Assembly (NCBI GenBank): GCA_030037105.1
Contig: JASHRY010000037.1
Location: 1-10,855, forward strand
Length of the DNA: 10,855 nt
Source: Xanthobacteraceae bacterium
GTDB lineage: Bacteria > Pseudomonadota > Alphaproteobacteria > Rhizobiales > Xanthobacteraceae
Direction of reading: 5' to 3'
Below are positions 1 to 6,614 of the stretch, in pieces. Position numbers and translations under genes: made by a program. Positions within the stretch are counted from its first letter, which is position 1. The number at the start of each line of letters is the position of its first letter. The notes beneath the pieces were generated by a model. It was given only the letters and a program-made list of their open reading frames with translations. It made no database searches and had not been told where the DNA came from.

Positions 1-657
1 TTTTACGTCGTGAGCGGCGAGGCCGGCGCGGGCAAAACCACCCTTCTTGACATCATCGCCCTTGGCGCGCTGCCGTCGGAGGGCAGGCTGATCGCATTCG
101 GCAGCGACACCGCGACGCTGGACCGCACGGCCCGCGCCCTGGCGCGCCGCCGGATCGGCATGGTTTTTCAGGGTCTGGAGCTGATCGATCGGCTCAGCGT
201 GCGCGAAAACGTCTCGCTGCCGTGGCTGGCGTCGCGATCGTTCAATCGCTTTGGCTTCCTCGATCGAAGCCGCGAGCGATCTAAAGTTCGCGAATTGGCG
301 GAGCGTCTGAATCTGCAGCCACGCAACATAGAGCACGATGTCGAACAGCTGTCCGGCGGCAACCAGCAAAAGGTTCTTCTGGCAAAGGGGCTGCTGTCGG
401 AAGTCAAATTGTTTATCCTCGACGAGCCGACGGTCGGCGTCGATGTCGGTACCCGTGTAGCCATCTATGGATTCATTCGCGACCTTTGCGAAGGCGGCGC
501 CGGCATTTTGCTGATCTCGTCGGACCTCACCGAAATCCTGCATCTCACCAATCGGACTTACGTCATGTATCGAGGCGATCTGCGTGTCGAACTCAAGGGC
601 GAGCAGATTACTCAGGATCGCGTGCTGGCGCATTTCTTTGAACGGACGCGCGCATAA
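1..657 (+). CDS. Sugar ABC transporter ATP-binding protein (5' truncated; RbsA/XylG-like C-terminal ATPase domain)
   Basis: The frame is already open at base 1, so the start lies upstream; 218 residues are visible up to TAA at 655-657. The protein should power import of a sugar-like solute with the permease encoded next. Visible motifs are a Walker A (GEAGAGKTT, about residues 6-14), a Q-loop (GMVFQ), the ABC signature LSGGNQQKV typical of the second ATPase domain of RbsA-type proteins, a Walker B (LFILDEPTVGVDVG) and a switch region ISSDLTE. In RbsA-type proteins the second domain normally has a degenerate Walker A and a PEDR-type segment in place of the Q-loop; here both are canonical, so the front half looks like a conventional ATPase and the rear half like RbsA. 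Whether a first ATPase domain exists upstream cannot be seen. The GTG at 10 leaves too little sequence before Walker A to be the real start. Confidence 0.9.
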   Translation, partial: FYVVSGEAGAGKTTLLDIIALGALPSEGRLIAFGSDTATLDRTARALARRRIGMVFQGLELIDRLSVRENVSLPWLASRSFNRFGFLDRSRERSKVRELAERLNLQPRNIEHDVEQLSGGNQQKVLLAKGLLSEVKLFILDEPTVGVDVGTRVAIYGFIRDLCEGGAGILLISSDLTEILHLTNRTYVMYRGDLRVELKGEQITQDRVLAHFFERTRA

Positions 658-1673
658 TGGATCGAGCCGGTTACCGCTGGTTGGACTTCAGTGTTCTGCT
701 GCAGCGGCTGTTCGTTCGCATCGGCGTCCTGCCGTTTCTTCTGGTTGCTGCAATTATCGTGTTCACGGCTCTATCCAACCGATTCCTGACCAGCGAGAAC
801 CTCATCACGGTTGCGCGACAGACCACTTATTTGGCCATTGTCGCGATGGGACAAATGCTGGCGCTCCTTACTGGCGGTTTTGATCTGTCGGTCGGGAAAA
901 TAGTCGCCATTACGTCGGTCGTTACTGCATTGACGATGGCGCCGCTGGCGGCCGCTCATCCCGACGCAACCGCCGTCACGCTCACGCTCGGCATTCTAGC
1001 GGGGATCGGTGCCGGCGCCCTCGTCGGCGTGGTCAACGGGATCGGGGTGGCCATATTCAACGTTTCGCCCTTTATGATGACGCTCGGCACCGCGACAATC
1101 AGCTTCGGCATTGCCTTGACGTTGACCAGCGGAGTGCCGGTCTACGGAATTCCCGATGCCTTCGGCACGATATTCAGCTTTGCGCGCCTCCTCGACATTC
1201 CGTCACCGGTCTATGTGACGGCAGGCCTGTTCGTCGCCATGTACGTCGTGTTGAACCGGACCCGCATGGGCCGCTACTTTTACGCCGTGGGCGGCAACCT
1301 AAAAGCATCGCGCCTATCCGGCATTAATACTCGTTTCTATCTGTTCATGGCCTACGTGATGTGCGGAACGCTGGCAGCGATATCCGGCGCGTTGCTCACC
1401 GCGCGACTCGAAACCGGCGAAGCAAACATCGGTGCGTCGATGCCCCTTGATTCGATCGCGGCTTGTGTGATCGGCGGGGTGAGTCTGCGTGGCGGTGTCG
1501 GTCACCTCGGCAACGTCGTGCTTGGGGCGATTTTCATCGGCCTCATTCAGAACGGAATGGACCTGGCGCAAATCCAATCCTACTTGCAAGAGGTGGTGAT
1601 CGGCGTCTTGCTGATTCTTGCGGTGATTGCCGATCAGCTGCGCCAGTCTGTGATGCTGCGGCTTAAGGATTGA
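657..1673 (+). CDS. Sugar ABC transporter permease (RbsC-type, BPD_transp_2 family)
   Basis: This 338-residue inner-membrane protein should form the channel of the importer driven by the preceding ATPase. About eight to ten hydrophobic helices are visible, for example near residues 22-40, 58-72, 80-97, 105-130, 135-157, 183-200, 226-247 and 283-325. The GGFDLSVG motif after the second helix and the cytoplasmic segment GGNLKASRLSGIN are hallmarks of the ribose/xylose/simple-sugar permease family, where the latter contacts the ATPase. Length matches RbsC-type permeases. The ATG overlaps the ATPase stop by one base (TAATG), which implies translational coupling. No periplasmic binding protein is encoded in the window, so the substrate cannot be named. 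The family also imports nucleosides, polyols and sugar derivatives. Confidence 0.95.
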   Translation: MDRAGYRWLDFSVLLQRLFVRIGVLPFLLVAAIIVFTALSNRFLTSENLITVARQTTYLAIVAMGQMLALLTGGFDLSVGKIVAITSVVTALTMAPLAAAHPDATAVTLTLGILAGIGAGALVGVVNGIGVAIFNVSPFMMTLGTATISFGIALTLTSGVPVYGIPDAFGTIFSFARLLDIPSPVYVTAGLFVAMYVVLNRTRMGRYFYAVGGNLKASRLSGINTRFYLFMAYVMCGTLAAISGALLTARLETGEANIGASMPLDSIAACVIGGVSLRGGVGHLGNVVLGAIFIGLIQNGMDLAQIQSYLQEVVIGVLLILAVIADQLRQSVMLRLKD

Positions 1674-1677
1674 TTGC

Positions 1678-2736
1678 ATGTTGAACGCGGCATCCGTCGG
1701 ATTAGGCTGGTGGTCGGACGTGCTTGCCAATGCCATCCACGGCAAGACCGACAAGCTGCGCATTGTCGGCGGGGTTGCCCGTACTGTCGCCAAGCGCGAG
1801 GCATTTGCGCGGCGGTTCGGCGCCCGCGCTTACGACAGCTACGACGCGGTGTTGTCGGATCCGTCGATCGACGCGGTTATCCTCACCACCCCACATTCAC
1901 TGCATGCCGACCACGTCATTGCCGCAGCAAAAGCCGGCAAGCACGTTTTCGTGGAAAAGCCGTTCACGCTGACGAAAGCTTCAGCGGTAAAAGCGGCGCG
2001 GGCGTGCGCCGAGGCCGGAATGGTCCTTGCGGTGGGCCATAACCGGCGGTTCGCGCCGGCGGCGATCGAACTCAAGCGCCTTGTCGACGCTGGCACGTTC
2101 GGCACTATCCTGCACGCCGAGGCCAATTTTTCGGCGCCAAGCGGCCTTGCCTACACGCCAGAGCGCTGGCGCGCGAACCGCATCGAAAGCCCGGCCGGCG
2201 GTCTCGCCGGGCTGGCCATCCACATGATCGACGCGTTGATTTGGCTGCTGGGCCCTATCTCGCGCGTAATCTGTCAAGCCAAGCGTCGGGCCGTGACGGT
2301 CGATATTGACGATACGACATCGGCGCTGATCGCGTTTGCGGCCGGCTATACCGGCTATGTGGGCACGCAATGTGCGGCGCCTTACAGCATCTATCTGCGC
2401 GTGCTCGGCACCGGGGCAAATGCCGAGGCGCGCGACGACTTCACCCAACTCGAAGTACAGCGGGCAGGCGGCAAGCCGGAATCCGTTCCGCTTGAGCCGA
2501 TCGATACGTTGCGTGCGGAGCTTGAGGCCTTTGCCGATGCCTGCCGCGGCGGCCCAGCGTACCCCGTGCGCGTCGAGGAGGCGATCCATGGCGTCGCCGT
2601 CATGGAGGCGTTGGCACGCTCGGCGCGGCGCGGCGGCGTTTGGCTGGGCCTGGGACCGACCGCAACGCGCCGGACGGTGCCAGGATCGCATCAGCCGATA
2701 AAGAAGCGCTCGGCTGATCGCGGCCGCTCCGGTTAA
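1678..2736 (+). CDS. Gfo/Idh/MocA family NAD(P)-dependent oxidoreductase
   Basis: The 352-residue protein probably oxidises or reduces a hydroxyl group of a sugar, cyclitol or derivative using NAD(P). The N-terminal Rossmann fold starts at once (SVGLGWWSD, residues 6-13). The catalytic-lysine motif EKP lies at 93-95 and the substrate-side HNRRF at 121-125. The C-terminal domain has GGLAGLAIHMID, with His182 and Asp185 in the usual H-x-x-D positions; the Asp four residues before the His in many members is Gly here, a variant I believe occurs in other family members. The ATG at 1678 is preceded by AAGGA at 1665-1669 and starts four bases after the permease stop, so the gene belongs to the transporter operon. 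The last 30 residues are basic and look poorly conserved. The family is clear; the substrate is not. Confidence 0.92.
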   Translation: MLNAASVGLGWWSDVLANAIHGKTDKLRIVGGVARTVAKREAFARRFGARAYDSYDAVLSDPSIDAVILTTPHSLHADHVIAAAKAGKHVFVEKPFTLTKASAVKAARACAEAGMVLAVGHNRRFAPAAIELKRLVDAGTFGTILHAEANFSAPSGLAYTPERWRANRIESPAGGLAGLAIHMIDALIWLLGPISRVICQAKRRAVTVDIDDTTSALIAFAAGYTGYVGTQCAAPYSIYLRVLGTGANAEARDDFTQLEVQRAGGKPESVPLEPIDTLRAELEAFADACRGGPAYPVRVEEAIHGVAVMEALARSARRGGVWLGLGPTATRRTVPGSHQPIKKRSADRGRSG

Positions 2737-2760
2737 GCGCCTGATCAAAGCGGGGCAGGA

Positions 2761-2765
2761 AGGAG
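2761..2765 (+). promoter_or_regulatory. Ribosome binding site deciding the aminotransferase start
   Basis: An AGGAG stands before two consecutive ATG codons at 2769 and 2772. Spacing is three bases to the first and six to the second, which favours 2772. Starting there also makes residue numbers coincide with E. coli GabT. Confidence 0.6.
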
Positions 2766-2771
2766 AGAATG

Positions 2772-4061
2772 ATGCCAACCAGCCAGGAACTCAGGGCGCG
2801 TCGTCGGACTGCCGTGTCGCAAGGCGTGAGCTCAGCAACCGAAATTTACGCTGAAAAGGCGGACAACGCCGAAATCTGGGACGTCGACGGCAGGCGTTAC
2901 ATCGATTTCGCCGGCGGCATCGGAGTCCTTAATTCCGGCCACCGCCACCCTAAGGTGATGGCGGCCATCCGACAACAGCTTGATCGGTTCACCCATTCGG
3001 CATTTCAGGTGGCGCCTTACGAAACTTACGTCGCGCTCGCCGAAAAACTCAACCGGTTGGCGCCTTGCACCGGTCCCAACAAGACAATTTTCCTGACCAC
3101 CGGAGCCGAAGCGATTGAAAATGCTGTGAAGATCGCACGTGCCGCCACCAACCGGCCTGCCGTGATCGCCTTCGACGGTGGCTTTCATGGCCGCACCATG
3201 ATGACGCTGGCGCTCACCGGGAAGGTGGATCCGTACAAAAAGGGCTTCGGTCCGTTTCCGGGCGACGTCTATCACGTACCTTATCCCAGCAGCATTCGGG
3301 GCGTGGAGGCGGCAGATTCCCTGCGAGCGATCGAGACGCTGTTCAAGATTGACGTCGAACCGGGGCGCGTCGCCGCAATCCTGATCGAGCCGGTACAGGG
3401 CGAGGGCGGCTTCTATATCGCGCCATTCGATTTTTTACGCGAATTGCGCCGCGTCTGTGACCGGCACGGTATTCTTCTCATTGCCGATGAGATCCAGTGC
3501 GGCTTTGGGCGCACTGGCAAAATGTTTGCGATCGAGCATAGCGGCGTCAAAGCCGACCTCGTCGCCTTGGCTAAGAGCTTGGCCGCCGGCATTCCGCTCT
3601 CGGCCGTGGTCGGCCGCGCGGCGCTCATGGATGCGGTCGTCCCCGGCGGACTAGGAGGCACTTACGGCGGCAATCCGATTGCCTGCGCAGCCGGACTCGC
3701 GGTGCTCGATGTGTTCGAGGAGGAGAAACTCCTCGAACGCAGTGCCCGGATTGGCGAGCGTATCGCCCGACGCATCACCGGACTCGCGAGGAGCAACCGG
3801 TTCGCGTGTATTGGTGAAGTTCGCGCACTCGGCGGCATGATCGGAATTGAATTGGTCGAAGACCGCACCACGAATAAGCCGGCGCCTACTCTCACGAAGC
3901 GGTGGGCGGAGACTTGCACGAGAAACGGCCTCATCGTGCTGACCTGCGGGGTTCACGGCAACGTAATTCGCATCTTGGTACCGTTGACCGCAAGCGACGA
4001 GGTGATCGACGAAGGGCTGGACATTATGGAACGCTCCCTCGAGGAAACCGTAGCGGCCTGA
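2772..4061 (+). CDS. gabT: Class III PLP aminotransferase, 4-aminobutyrate (GABA) aminotransferase type
   Basis: The predicted cytosolic enzyme of 429 residues moves the terminal amino group of GABA or another omega-amino acid to 2-oxoglutarate, giving a semialdehyde. Numbered from 2772 it lines up with E. coli GabT as I recall that sequence: PLP-binding Lys268 in ALAKSLAAG, Asp239 in ADEIQCGFGRTG, the phosphate-binding TTGAEA near 109-114, Arg141 in FHGRT, and Ile50 and Glu211 (IEPVQGEGG), residues linked to GABA recognition. Val241 of E. coli is Ile here. The match runs to the C-terminus (ILVPLT). The gene follows the oxidoreductase by 35 bases. Placed just ahead of a lactam-cleavage-like module, it could deaminate the ring-opened omega-amino acid, although other omega-amino substrates such as beta-alanine, 5-aminovalerate or an amino sugar acid are possible. 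An alternative ATG at 2769 adds one Met. Confidence 0.9.
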   Translation: MPTSQELRARRRTAVSQGVSSATEIYAEKADNAEIWDVDGRRYIDFAGGIGVLNSGHRHPKVMAAIRQQLDRFTHSAFQVAPYETYVALAEKLNRLAPCTGPNKTIFLTTGAEAIENAVKIARAATNRPAVIAFDGGFHGRTMMTLALTGKVDPYKKGFGPFPGDVYHVPYPSSIRGVEAADSLRAIETLFKIDVEPGRVAAILIEPVQGEGGFYIAPFDFLRELRRVCDRHGILLIADEIQCGFGRTGKMFAIEHSGVKADLVALAKSLAAGIPLSAVVGRAALMDAVVPGGLGGTYGGNPIACAAGLAVLDVFEEEKLLERSARIGERIARRITGLARSNRFACIGEVRALGGMIGIELVEDRTTNKPAPTLTKRWAETCTRNGLIVLTCGVHGNVIRILVPLTASDEVIDEGLDIMERSLEETVAA

Positions 4062-4062
4062 T

Positions 4063-4182
4063 TTGCGCAACGCATCACGTTCGGCTTTCGTGGAAATTGA
4101 GCGGAGGATACCTGACAAGGCGCTTGAAGTTCCGATCGGCACAATCGGCATGACCACCGCAATAGGCGACTGCGTGAATTGA
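4063..4182 (+). CDS. Possible 39-residue small ORF between aminotransferase and pxpA-like gene
   Basis: The 132-base gap is open in one frame from a TTG right after the aminotransferase stop, with an internal GTG at 4090, to a TGA at 4180-4182 that runs into the ribosome binding site of the next gene. The product would contain EVPIGTIGMTTAIGDCVN, which looks protein-like, but I do not recognise it. There is no good ribosome binding site for either start. It may be a translated leader coupled to the next gene, the tail of a lost gene, or chance. The gap also contains a short tandem repeat, ATCGGCA at 4135-4141 and 4144-4150. Confidence 0.2.
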   Translation: MRNASRSAFVEIERRIPDKALEVPIGTIGMTTAIGDCVN

Positions 4183-4187
4183 GGAGG
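4182..4187 (+). promoter_or_regulatory. Strong ribosome binding site for the pxpA-like gene
   Basis: A perfect AGGAGG inside a purine-rich run (4181-4193) lies six bases before the ATG at 4194. It fixes that ATG rather than the in-frame TTG at 4179 as the start. Confidence 0.8.
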
Positions 4188-4193
4188 AGAGAA

Positions 4194-4943
4194 ATGGCGG
4201 CAACAAAGACGAACGCCAGGAAGCTAGCGATCAATTGCGACATGGGCGAAAGCTTCGGTCTCTATAAGATGGGCGACGACGAAGGTATGATGCCGCATAT
4301 AACCATCGCCAACGTCGCTTGCGGCTTTCACGCTTCCGATCCGACGGTGATGGCCCATACCGTCCGCTTGGCTAAGCGGCACAAGGTCAAAGTAGGCGCG
4401 CATCCTTCACTGCCGGATTTGCAGGGATTCGGCCGCCGCGAAATGAAAATGCGGCCGGAGGAGTTGACCGATTTCATTATTTATCAAGTCGGCGCCCTGA
4501 AGGGCTTCCTTGAACGCGAGGATATGGAATTGTTCCACGTCAAGCCGCACGGATCGCTCTACGGCATGGCAGCAAAGTCACGTGAAGTAGCGAAATCGAT
4601 TGCCGATGCCGCCAAAGTATTCAACGTGCCGATACTCGGCATGGCGGGCACTTTGCACGAGCAGGTGTACACCGCCGAGGGATTGACATTTATTTCCGAG
4701 TACTATGCCGATCTCGAGTACGGCGACGACGGTTCACTCATCATTACGCGTGAGCATCATGCGGTCGATCCCAAGCGTGCGGCTGCGCGCGCGCTCCGCG
4801 CGGTTCGGGAAGGCGTTGCGGAATCGGTTAACGGCAGCGAGGTGCGCGTTCGCGCCGATTGCATCTGCGTCCACTCCGACACGCCAAACGCAGTTGAAGT
4901 CGCGAAGGCCGTAAAAACCGCAGTCGCGGAGTATCTTGGCTAG
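4194..4943 (+). CDS. pxpA: LamB/YcsF family protein, divergent 5-oxoprolinase subunit A (PxpA) homologue
   Basis: The 249-residue protein belongs to the family of PxpA, which with PxpB and PxpC hydrolyses 5-oxoproline to glutamate using ATP; E. coli PxpA is about 244 residues. Conserved segments are NCDMGES (14-20), ANVACGFHA (39-47), GAHPS (68-72), FGRR (79-82) and HVKPHGSLY (115-123), whose His and Asp residues are probably the active site. Two places differ from E. coli PxpA as I recall it: the FADRxY segment reads YADLEY (171-176), losing the Arg, and the late HGD reads HSD (227-229). The protein may therefore act on a different cyclic amide. The ATG at 4194 is set by an AGGAGG. Genes for a biotin carrier, biotin carboxylase and two carboxyltransferase subunits follow at once, so it is likely the ring-opening partner of that carboxylase. 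The family call is firm; the substrate is inference. Confidence 0.9.
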   Translation: MAATKTNARKLAINCDMGESFGLYKMGDDEGMMPHITIANVACGFHASDPTVMAHTVRLAKRHKVKVGAHPSLPDLQGFGRREMKMRPEELTDFIIYQVGALKGFLEREDMELFHVKPHGSLYGMAAKSREVAKSIADAAKVFNVPILGMAGTLHEQVYTAEGLTFISEYYADLEYGDDGSLIITREHHAVDPKRAAARALRAVREGVAESVNGSEVRVRADCICVHSDTPNAVEVAKAVKTAVAEYLG

Positions 4944-4956
4944 CTCACGTCTTATC

Positions 4957-4962
4957 GGAGGG
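4957..4962 (+). promoter_or_regulatory. Ribosome binding site for the biotin carrier gene
   Basis: GGAGGG lies nine bases before ATG 4972. It favours that start over an in-frame TTG at 4936, which would add 12 residues and overlap the pxpA-like gene. Confidence 0.65.
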
Positions 4963-4971
4963 ATTGCACGC

Positions 4972-5217
4972 ATGGCGCAGCATCAAGTCCTAAGCCCGCT
5001 GCCCGGGATATTTTACCGGCGCCCGGCGCCGGGGAAGCCGCCCTATAAGCAGGACGGCGACGAGGTCCATGACGGCGATGTGATTGGCTTGATCGAGGTG
5101 ATGAAGCAATTCACCGAGGTTCATGCCGACGCCGGCGGCAGGATCGTGCATTTTCTCGCCGACAATGAAGCGGCAGTCGAGCCGGGCCAACCTCTGCTGC
5201 TCATCGAGACCAATTGA
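4972..5217 (+). CDS. Stand-alone biotin carboxyl carrier protein (AccB-like biotinyl domain, 81 aa)
   Basis: The product carries biotin on a lysine and shuttles carboxyl groups between the biotin carboxylase encoded next and the carboxyltransferase subunits farther on. It is little more than a biotinyl domain: LSPLPGIFY near the start, a GDEVHDGDVIGLIE hairpin, the biotin site EVMKQF with Lys45, and the closing VEPGQPLLLIE. The biotin motif is EVMK rather than the AMKM of acetyl-CoA carboxylase. The N-terminal region of roughly 70 residues present in E. coli AccB is absent. It ends at the start of the biotin carboxylase gene. Automated annotation would probably say acetyl-CoA carboxylase subunit; the context argues for a different acceptor. 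Confidence 0.88.
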   Translation: MAQHQVLSPLPGIFYRRPAPGKPPYKQDGDEVHDGDVIGLIEVMKQFTEVHADAGGRIVHFLADNEAAVEPGQPLLLIETN

Positions 5218-5228
5218 GCCCCGCGCGC

Positions 5229-6572
5229 GTGTTCAATAAGCTCCTGATCGCCAATCGCGGCGAAATCGCGGTGCGCATCATCCGCGCCGCAAAGGAGCTC
5301 GGCTTGCATACGGTCGCGGCCTTTAGTGAGGCCGACAAAGAGAGTCTTGCAGTGCGCTACGCGGATGAAGCCGTCTGCATAGGCCCCCCTGCGGCGACCA
5401 AAAGCTACCTCAACTCGGACGCAATAATTGCCGCGGCGCAACAGTCCCAGTCGGAGGCGATCCATCCTGGCTACGGTTTTCTGTCGGAAAATGCCGGCTT
5501 TGCTGACGCCGTCGCAGCCGCGGGTCTGGTCTTTGTTGGGCCCACACCGGACACGATTCGCATGATGGGCGATAAGGCGGCGGCGCGAACGGCGGCACGC
5601 GCCGCCGGCGTTCCGATTGTCCCGGGCAGCGAGGGAGAAATCGTCGACCTCGCCCAGGCTCTCACCGTGGCGCGGCAGATCGGCTATCCCGTGATGCTCA
5701 AGGCGAGCGCCGGTGGTGGCGGCCGCGGTATTCGGGTCGCTGCCGACGAGGCGAGCCTCGCTCATCACTATAATATCGCGCAAGCCGAGGCTGCAGCCGC
5801 TTTTGGCAGCCAAGCACTCTATCTTGAGCGTTTCATCAAACACGCCCGCCATCTGGAAGTGCAGGTGCTCGGTGACGGCGAGCGCGTGGTGCACTGCTTC
5901 GAGCGCGAATGTTCGTTACAGCGGCGGCGCCAGAAGGTTTGGGAGGAGGCGCCGTCGCCCGCCATCGGCGAGGCTACCAGGAAAGCGCTATGCGCCTCCG
6001 CCGTGCGTTTGGCTGAGCATGCGCACTACCGCGGCGCCGGCACGCTTGAATATCTCTACGACGAGGATACCGGCCAATTCTTCTTCATCGAGATGAACAC
6101 GCGCATCCAGGTCGAGCATCCGATCACCGAAATGATCACTGGCGTGGACCTTGTGCGCGAAATGATCCTTATTGCCCAGGGACAACGCCTCGCCATCGCG
6201 CAATCCCGGGTCAGCAGGCGTGGAGCCGCAATCGAAGTTCGGATCAACGCTGAAGATCCAGATCGCAATTTTCGACCATCGCCCGGTCGGGTCGACGCGC
6301 TCGCTTTGCCTGCCGGCCCCGGAGTACGCGTCGACGGTATGTTATATCCGGGCTGTGTCGTGCCGCCCTACTATGACTCCCTGCTTGCCAAGATCATTGT
6401 CCATGCGGAAACTCGCGATCTCGCGCTGGCGCGCCTTTGTCGCGCGCTTGACGAGTTCGAGGTGCGCGGCATTGTTACAACTGCGGTCTTGCACAAGCGT
6501 TTGGCCGAATTGGAAGAAGTGCGGGCCGCCCGTTACCATACCGGGTTTTTGGAAGAGCTGCTGAAAGCTTAG
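5229..6572 (+). CDS. accC: Biotin carboxylase (AccC family ATP-grasp enzyme)
   Basis: The enzyme carboxylates carrier-bound biotin with bicarbonate and ATP. From GTG 5229 it is 447 residues, against about 449 for E. coli AccC, and functional positions fall on E. coli numbers: Lys116 in GDKAA, Lys158 (159 in E. coli) before the Gly-rich ATP loop ASAGGGGRG, and Glu288, Asn290 and Arg292 in FIEMNTRIQVEHP. Also visible are ANRGEIAVRI at the N-terminus, HPGYGFLSEN, QRRRQKVWEEAPSP and EVRINAEDP. The start is uncertain: TTG 5214, which overlaps the carrier gene stop, would add five residues, but family alignment favours GTG 5229 (MFNKLLIANRG). Neither has a strong ribosome binding site. No accA or accD lies in the window, and the following genes encode AHS1/AHS2 carboxyltransferase subunits, so the carboxyl acceptor is probably an amide nitrogen rather than acetyl-CoA. 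Confidence 0.93.
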   Translation: MFNKLLIANRGEIAVRIIRAAKELGLHTVAAFSEADKESLAVRYADEAVCIGPPAATKSYLNSDAIIAAAQQSQSEAIHPGYGFLSENAGFADAVAAAGLVFVGPTPDTIRMMGDKAAARTAARAAGVPIVPGSEGEIVDLAQALTVARQIGYPVMLKASAGGGGRGIRVAADEASLAHHYNIAQAEAAAAFGSQALYLERFIKHARHLEVQVLGDGERVVHCFERECSLQRRRQKVWEEAPSPAIGEATRKALCASAVRLAEHAHYRGAGTLEYLYDEDTGQFFFIEMNTRIQVEHPITEMITGVDLVREMILIAQGQRLAIAQSRVSRRGAAIEVRINAEDPDRNFRPSPGRVDALALPAGPGVRVDGMLYPGCVVPPYYDSLLAKIIVHAETRDLALARLCRALDEFEVRGIVTTAVLHKRLAELEEVRAARYHTGFLEELLKA

Positions 6573-6614
6573 CGACTATCGATATCGTCGAGGGGGTTGT
6601 TACCGGAGACATCA

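Noticed and set aside
1981..2778. 265-residue reverse-strand open frame opposite the oxidoreductase gene
   Set aside because: It mirrors a clear Gfo/Idh/MocA gene, is rich in Arg/Ala as expected of a GC-rich antisense frame, and has no recognisable motif.
4179..4193. TTG start for the pxpA-like protein, adding five residues
   Set aside because: The codon precedes an AGGAGG that is ideally spaced for ATG 4194, and the added residues MRRRE are simply that site translated.
5121..5894. 257-residue reverse-strand open frame opposite the carrier and biotin carboxylase genes
   Set aside because: Antisense of conserved ATP-grasp coding sequence, with low-complexity Arg/Gly-rich translation and no family resemblance.
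4972..6572. Interpretation as acetyl-CoA carboxylase accB-accC
   Set aside because: The carrier lacks the AccB N-terminal region and AMKM site, no accA/accD is nearby, and AHS1/AHS2 carboxyltransferase genes follow directly.
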